DNA from: Tetradesmus obliquus
Lineage: Eukaryota; Chlorophyta; Chlorophyceae; Sphaeropleales; Scenedesmaceae
Reading direction: 5' to 3'
Assembly (NCBI GenBank): GCA_030272155.1
Contig: CP126191.1
Location: 6,718,501-6,782,500, forward strand
Length of the DNA stretch: 64,000 nucleotides
Numbering within the stretch: position 1 is the stretch's first letter; every line of letters begins with the position of its first letter. The notes beneath the pieces are model-generated. The model did no database searches, was not told the DNA's origin, and saw only the letters and a list, made by a program, of their open reading frames with translations. Shown in pieces: positions 58,559-64,000 of this stretch. A program made the position numbers and the translations under genes.

Positions 58559-61556
58559 TCACTGCTGCGGCAGCACCAGGCCCAGCGCTGCTGCAGCTGC
58601 AGCAAAGTCGTCGGGTGGCGGCGCGCTGAAGGTCACCGGCTGGCCAGTGCCCGGGTGCTGCAGCGTGAGCGACCAGGCGTGCAGCGCCTGGCGGCCTATC
58701 CAGGGGCCCTGCAGCACAGCAGGTAGCAATTCACGCACAGGCACACAGCATGCTCAGGTTTTCAGCAGCATGCACATACATACTAGGTAGCGCAGGCGTT
58801 CAGCGTCATGCACATTGGGTATGCAGCAGATTGGTTTGCAAGCATGCAGGTGGGGTGGCAGACTACCTGCCTGAGGCTGGGCAATGTGACAGGTAACACA
58901 CTGTAACATAACAAATGACGCACAACAATCTGCTCACCTCTAGGCCGTACACCTCATCACCCAGCAGCGGGTGTCGTGCATGTGCCATGTGCACCCGTAT
59001 CTGGTGCGTGCGGCCCGTCACAGGCCTGCAGCACACCAGGCAGCAGCCCTGGCCTATGCTGCTGGGGTCAGGCGCAGCACAGCCCCACATGTGGCCAGCT
59101 GCAACTGCGGCTGCAACTGCATGAGCTGTGGCTGCAGGAGGCTCATTTGCGCTGCTGCTGTTGCTGGGCGGCTGTCCTGCAGGCACTGCAGGGTGCAGCT
59201 GCACGCCCGGGTTGGAAGACAGCACCTGCGGCAGCAGTAGGCCACATGACTTGAGGACAACGCATTAGCCCACCACAGATCAGCATGACAGCAAGAAACA
59301 CCAGAGTTACAACAACTATACACCGTTTGTGAGGCCACCAGACTGCACCAGCAGCAATCCGACAACGCCATCGTTCTTGACCAGTAGCCGCACAAGGTGC
59401 AGCAACCAATCAGCATTGTATTGGTCCTCCTGCCACACGGCATTGCCCCCACCCCAGCCCCGCACCTCCATGTGTGTCAGCGCAGGCTGCCCTCCCTGCG
59501 CCACCTGCCGCGCCACTTTAACGGCCGGGTGCTGTCCTATGGCCCCATCCACGCTGAAGCTGCTGCTGCGTGGCGTCCCCAGCGCAAGTGCCAGGTAGGC
59601 CTTGGATACTGCCTTGGCCCGGAACTGTGCATGCGCTGCTGAGGCTGTGGCCCTGTCCTTTGCAGCCAGCAGCACGCCTGAGGTGTTCATGTCGAGCCTG
59701 CATGCACGAGCATGATGATGATGACTGTTGAGCAATGACGCATGCAGCAGAGATTGGGGTGCAGTACGAGAGGCGGCAATAGATCATGCATGACAGCTTG
59801 TCAAGGGCTCACGGTCTCCACTGCCAGCTCTGCCATTTGTGCCTGCCCTGGCCCTGCCTCTTCCTGCAGTATGTAACCATTCGCACGTGTGGTGTGGCCC
59901 ATGCGCTTCACATGGCCGCTGCACCAGCAGCACTACGGCTGCCTGCAAGACACCCTCACCGCTTGGCCCTCTGCTGTGACCAGCAAGCAGGGCCACTCGC
60001 CCAACGGTGACATATCCTACACAAATGTGCTGCTCTAGTCAGCAAACTATGCTTACTAAGCATAGTATGAGAGCCTCGCGTCCGAGCTCTCACCTGTGCA
60101 GCAGGTGCGGCTCATACCCCAGGTAGCCAATCATGCGGTTGAGTGCGCTGCCGCCCAGGAACCTGTGCACGGGTGCTGAGCGCAGCCCCGGGGGCTTCAG
60201 CACTGCCAGGAAGTGGGCATCCTCCCACACCACCTGCAGCGGCTCAGGGTCTGCCACCAGCTTGATGCTGCGCGGCGCGCGAGCCATGAGGTTGGATACC
60301 CTGCAGGCCAGCCAGTGGCGAGTGGTTACAAGTGTAGGTGAGCTGGGCAAGGAGAGTTGGCGGATGCAACAGTGGGTGGCAAGCAGGGAGTGTGGAAGAT
60401 ATGATCAAGCGTGAAGCGTGCTTGGTTATTGAGGCAAGGGTGTTTGGGCAGCGCCCGTGGCAAGTGAGGAAGAGATGAGCAGGGAAAACCAGCCACAGCT
60501 GCAGGCAAGCATGCATGCAAGCAGTGCAACACTAGTTCAAGCAGCCATATGCGCTGTGGCAGCTGGTCTGGCAGGCGCTGAACTAAGTGCAGTGTACCCG
60601 CAGCGCTGCACACAGTGTTGGCCCCACCTGTTGCGTGGCAGCTGCAGGATGTCCATCAGCTGCTGCAGGCCCCGCAGCGGCGGCCGCGCTTGCCGCCGCC
60701 GCCGCTTGTACGTCTTGCCTTCGCTGCCTGCTGCCCCTGGCGCTGCTGCCTCACTACCAGCAGCACTGCCACCTCCGCTGCCAACTGCTGTCTCTGCTGT
60801 TGCTGCAACTGCGTCCTCATCGTCGCTGCAGTCTGACTCATCGTCTGCATCTGCGTCAACTGCCTCCCCACCTGCTGCATTACCACGCAGCACCGGCGTT
60901 ACACCTCCACCCGGGTCTGCCACGTGCATCAGCCGCAGCACCCGCATGCGCAGCGCCTGCTCGCGCTCAGCAGCAGCAGCCAGCTGCTGCTGCATGCCCT
61001 CGTCGCTGCAGCTTACGCCGCTGCCAGCAGCAAGGTCAGCTCCAGCTGCATCTGCAGCTGCTGCCGGCGCACTATGCTGCTGCTGCTGCTGCTGCTGCTT
61101 GCTAGGCAGCAGGTCAGCGCAGCAGCCAGCCATGTGGTCAATCAGCCTGGCTGCAGCTGCAAACTTGTTGCCGCATGCTGGGCAACACCATGCGTAGCTG
61201 TCTGTGCGTTTGCGGCGCTTGCCCCTTGGAGCACCACTGCCATTTTCTGCCGCAGCTGCTGCTGCCGCCGCCGCTGAGTTAGCTGCTGCTTCCGGAGGTG
61301 GCGCTGGTGCATGCTGTGATGGGCGCTGCTGCTGCTGCACCTGGTCTGGCTGCATGCTGGCAGCCTGGCTGCTGCCCTGCAGGCGGCTGCTGCTGCTCAG
61401 CACACACAGCTGCTGCCTGCTGGCAACGTCTTTGCAATTCAACAGCGCTGCAGGGGCTCTTGGGTTGCTGAGGGGTGCACTCAGCAAGCGATGTGCGGTC
61501 TTAGGCTGCCGCACTGTGCTGCTGCACTGTGTGGGCAGCTGCTGCGCGGCAAGCAT
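58559..61556 (-). CDS. RluA-family pseudouridine synthase with zinc-finger-like N-terminus
   Basis: 601-aa RNA pseudouridine synthase, probably organellar. Minus-strand exons: 61556-60628, 60300-60094, 59697-59466, 59225-58938, 58708-58559, all phase-consistent. The catalytic motif HRLDMNTSG spans the exon 2/3 junction (Asp381). [17 protein letters not shown] precedes it, and [27 protein letters not shown] follows in exon 4: the RluA set. Exon 1 (309 codons) adds a targeting-like N-terminus ([17 protein letters not shown]), a basic GKRRKR patch, a C-x2-C-x12-H-x3-C motif (C125, C128, H141, C145), Ala/Gln-rich and acidic stretches, and [13 protein letters not shown]. Exon 4 has a low-complexity insert between the fold halves. 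The first ATG in frame is used. The target RNA (rRNA, tRNA or mRNA) is unknown. Confidence 0.94.
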
Positions 61557-62120
61557 GTGCTGCGCCACAGGCAGCTGTGGCTATCTGCCCAATAGCCTGA
61601 CGGTTACTCAGTAGCTTTGACTTGATGAAGTGTAGTATGAAGGTATTGTGCACAGAGTTGTGACTGCTGCTGCTGTTGCTGCTGCTAGGGTGCTGCTGCA
61701 GCTGCAAGACAACAACTGTGCATATTACCAGAGTCAAGTTTTGTTTTCACATGGTCGTTGGCTGGACATTAGTGCTGAAAATTGAAAGGCAGGGGGGCTG
61801 CCAGTGACAGTCACTTGACTAGGTCTTTGCACTGCACAGCTGTGTTGGCATCTAGTGGCTTGTTGGCTTGATTGACCAGGCCGCATTGCTTTTCAGGACT
61901 GATAGAAGGAGAGTTTTATAAGGTGTCCGCTGGGGCCCTCGGGTGTCTGCTCTTCGCCACACTCGTCGTGCACTGCACACCGCGCATCGGATCCACCTGC
62001 CACCAAGGTACTTTGTCAAATAACTCAAATCATCAGTAGAGCTATAGGATCTGCCGGCTTGAGGCAGCAGCACAGCGCCGTAGTTGCAGCACCCATAGCA
62101 ACAGCATCAACAGCAGCAGC
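61557..62120. promoter_or_regulatory. 564-bp bidirectional promoter region
   Basis: Gap between the start codons of the pseudouridine synthase (-) and TMCO1 (+). It holds both promoters. A CTG run at 61666-61685 lies on the synthase side. Confidence 0.55.
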
Positions 62121-62714
62121 ATGCCTCTCACCAGCGACCCCTTCAGCGTCATAGCCATAGGTCTGGCAGCCGCCGTGTTCACGGAGGCCCTGGCTTGGGC
62201 GTTCGTGTACCGCACGAGCTCCTACCGCCGCCTGAAGGAGGAGCTGGAGCGCACCTGCAGGAAGCTTGAAGCCATCAAGCAGGGCAGCAGCGGCGGCGTG
62301 GTGGCAGCAAGCAGCAAGGCTGCTTTGAAGGGCAACAAGAAGGAGAAGCGCATCGAAGATAACATGAAGTCTAGCTCGAAGGAGATGTCAGCAGCACGCT
62401 TCAAGGCCAACATCTTCACGATGGTGACCATGGCAGTTGTGTACAAGTTTGTCATCTCAAAATGGGATGGTGTGGCCATGGGCCGGCTGCCTTTCAGCCC
62501 TCCAGCGCTGCTGCAGAACATCACGCACAGAGGCTTGACGGGCAGTGACGCCACAGACTGCAGCGCAATGTTTGTGTTTGCGACGTCCTTTGCGTTCTTC
62601 AAGCAGAATGTGAGCAAAGCACTGGGCTTCAACCTGTCGCGTGCAGCCACCCGCGCCCTCACAGCAAACAACCCCATGGCCAACATGGACGCAGCAGCAA
62701 AGAAGTACGCATAG
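62121..62714 (+). CDS. TMCO1: TMCO1 (ER calcium load-activated channel / translocon factor)
   Basis: 197-aa ER membrane protein of the Oxa1/EMC3/Get1 superfamily. In animals TMCO1 is described both as a Ca2+ load-activated Ca2+ channel and as part of the multipass translocon. The frame has no intron. It has a first membrane segment (about 9-29) leading to WAFVYRTSSYRRLKEELERT, a basic coiled coil (about 30-90), a second membrane segment (about 96-115), the re-entrant-like block RLPFSPPALLQNITHRGLTG, and a third segment after DATDCSAMFVFA. SRAATRA near the C-terminus matches animal TMCO1. The lone intronless gene in this intron-rich window; codon use matches its neighbours. The ATG follows a CAGCAGC leader. 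Confidence 0.96.
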   Translation: MPLTSDPFSVIAIGLAAAVFTEALAWAFVYRTSSYRRLKEELERTCRKLEAIKQGSSGGVVAASSKAALKGNKKEKRIEDNMKSSSKEMSAARFKANIFTMVTMAVVYKFVISKWDGVAMGRLPFSPPALLQNITHRGLTGSDATDCSAMFVFATSFAFFKQNVSKALGFNLSRAATRALTANNPMANMDAAAKKYA

Positions 62715-63896
62715 GCAGTACAGCGGTAGCTCGCTTGGCAGTGTTTATGAAGGCCGGTTTATGACTAACTGTATGGTGGCCAGCTGTATTGCTGGCGCGT
62801 CGTGTTGTTGTGTCGCAATGAGTGAGCAGCAGACATGACCCCAGTGCAGCTGCAAGCTGCAGCTAGCTGAGGTTGTTGTGCTGCACATAATGTGCTGGAT
62901 GCTGTGTTGTTACGCACACTGCAGAGTCACACTGCAAGGGTGTTTGGTGTGGCTGCAGCGGCATTTCACATGGTCATCGTAGCTGGGTGCTGGTGTTGTG
63001 AATACGGCTGGTTGCTCTGCAAAATACGAAGCAATTTCGCTATTCATTTGTCACATGCAGCACCCCGTCCAGTTTGGCTGGCACAGGTTGTGAACGAATC
63101 ATGCATTATCTGCTGCCAGGCCAGGCATGGCACCTGTCGTATGCTTTGCTGAGAGCTGCACCTGGCATTGGATCATCGCAACCTTTGGGCCAAACACATT
63201 TCTAGACTTATTTGCAACTGTTAAGTTATGTAACTAGCAATTGCCTTCAAGTCTGCTGGTCAGGAAAGCAGGTATGGTACAGGGCCGTCCCGCGCGCCGG
63301 TAGGCGTGCATGCGGTCGGCAAACACAAACACATGCGTTCATGATACTGTGGATGAAAGGGGCGAGGCTGCCGCCAGGCTAGCAGCAGTGCTGCTCACAC
63401 AGTGCACTGCGCCAACTTGGCCTGAACCGGCATGAAGCTGTTGCCAGTCAGTGCGCTCGATCATATGGCGCGCAGGGCCAGGAACACCAGTGGCTAGTCA
63501 TGATGGCAGAGGTCGATTGACAAAACAAGACGCAACTGTACACAACAGTGGGCATGCAGAACATGCCGTATCATGTGGGTGAGCAGTAGTAGCAACTAAT
63601 GCCAGGGGGGCCAGAACAGGGGCAGGGGTCACAAAGCCAAATCTGCATGCTGCAATCACTCGCATGGCATGCAAGAAGCGCGCAGAAATAGTAATTACGA
63701 GTACTGCTACTTTGACAGTATAATACACTGTACATGGCATGGACTCTTGGAGCCTGCAAACCTCACGTGCCAGCGTGTAACCTGCATGCTTCTGCAGACA
63801 GTCAAGCAGCCACGCGCAAGCTGCCAGCTTGTCCGTCAAGCATGACTCATGCTGTCTGCCAGCATGCCGCAAAGCGCAGCACCACCCTGGCTGCCT
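62715..63896. other. Intergenic between convergent genes
   Basis: 1.18 kb. The TMCO1 3' UTR probably ends near TGTAA at 63229-63233. The right part is the 3' region of the minus-strand gene cut by the window edge. No exon recognised. Confidence 0.5.
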
Positions 63897-64000
63897 CTAG
63901 TAGGCCTCCACTGCCGTCTCAGGCTCAAAGCTGGCACCCTCTGCCGCCTCCTCCGCCACACCCTCCTCAGCAACATAGCCAGCCTGGTAGCCGCCAGTCT
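63897..64000 (-). CDS. 3' end of an unidentified gene (truncated by window)
   Basis: An open minus-strand frame of 33 codons and a TAG at 63897-63899, entering from the window edge. It encodes a Gly/Tyr start (TGGYQAGYVAEEG) and a strongly acidic end (EPETAVEAY). The regular codon use and GC content suggest the last exon of a real gene. Too short to name. Confidence 0.45.
   Translation of the reverse strand, partial: TGGYQAGYVAEEGVAEEAAEGASFEPETAVEAY

Overview
The window is nuclear DNA of a eukaryotic green alga, most likely a chlorophycean (Chlorophyta). Genes are dense and intron-rich. Splice sites are almost all GT-AG, with GTGAG or GTGCG donors and TGCAG acceptors. Exons are GC-rich, and CAG/CTG triplet tracts occur everywhere. 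The products include plastid-type starch and serine enzymes and a nuclear-encoded mitochondrial ATP synthase alpha subunit, as in chlorophycean algae. The genus cannot be named from sequence alone; Sphaeropleales or Chlamydomonadales is a guess. I built all gene models by hand from splice-site phase and family knowledge, with no transcript data.

Layout, left to right. 258-3806 (+): mitochondrial F1 alpha subunit. 4883-9274 (+): cytochrome P450 resembling CYP711/MAX1. 11354-13966 (+): BTB-BACK protein. 14943-20308 (-): multi-pass membrane RING-H2 ubiquitin ligase. 20649-21730 (+): small plastid-targeted zinc-binding-like protein. 22778-25496 (-): calcineurin-like metallophosphoesterase. 26388-30942 (+): Gln-rich coiled-coil protein. 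31407-33852 (+): membrane-anchored short-chain dehydrogenase. 35406-40740 (-): plastid D-3-phosphoglycerate dehydrogenase. 41713-46573 (-): RBM5/SUA-type splicing regulator. 47020-50849 (+): starch synthase II. 53112-54375 (-): Aha1 N-domain co-chaperone. 54719-57878 (+): carnosine N-methyltransferase family protein. 58559-61556 (-): RluA-type pseudouridine synthase with an N-terminal zinc-finger-like motif. 62121-62714 (+): intronless TMCO1. 63897-64000 (-): 3' end of an unidentified gene.

Fifteen genes are complete by these models and one is cut by the right edge. Several sit head to head over short gaps that must hold both promoters: 340, 890, 446, 343 and 564 bp. The genes do not form one pathway; they look like ordinary nuclear genes for energy, carbon and serine metabolism, RNA processing, protein quality control and ER calcium.

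No transposon, rRNA, tRNA, CRISPR array or viral gene was recognised. The most unusual signals are the MAX1-like P450 with low-complexity inserts, a RING finger split by a loop of about 107 residues, duplicated exon edges with splice sites inside the phosphoglycerate dehydrogenase gene, CTG tracts used as the run-up to many splice acceptors, and a 16-nt microexon splitting a metal-binding motif.
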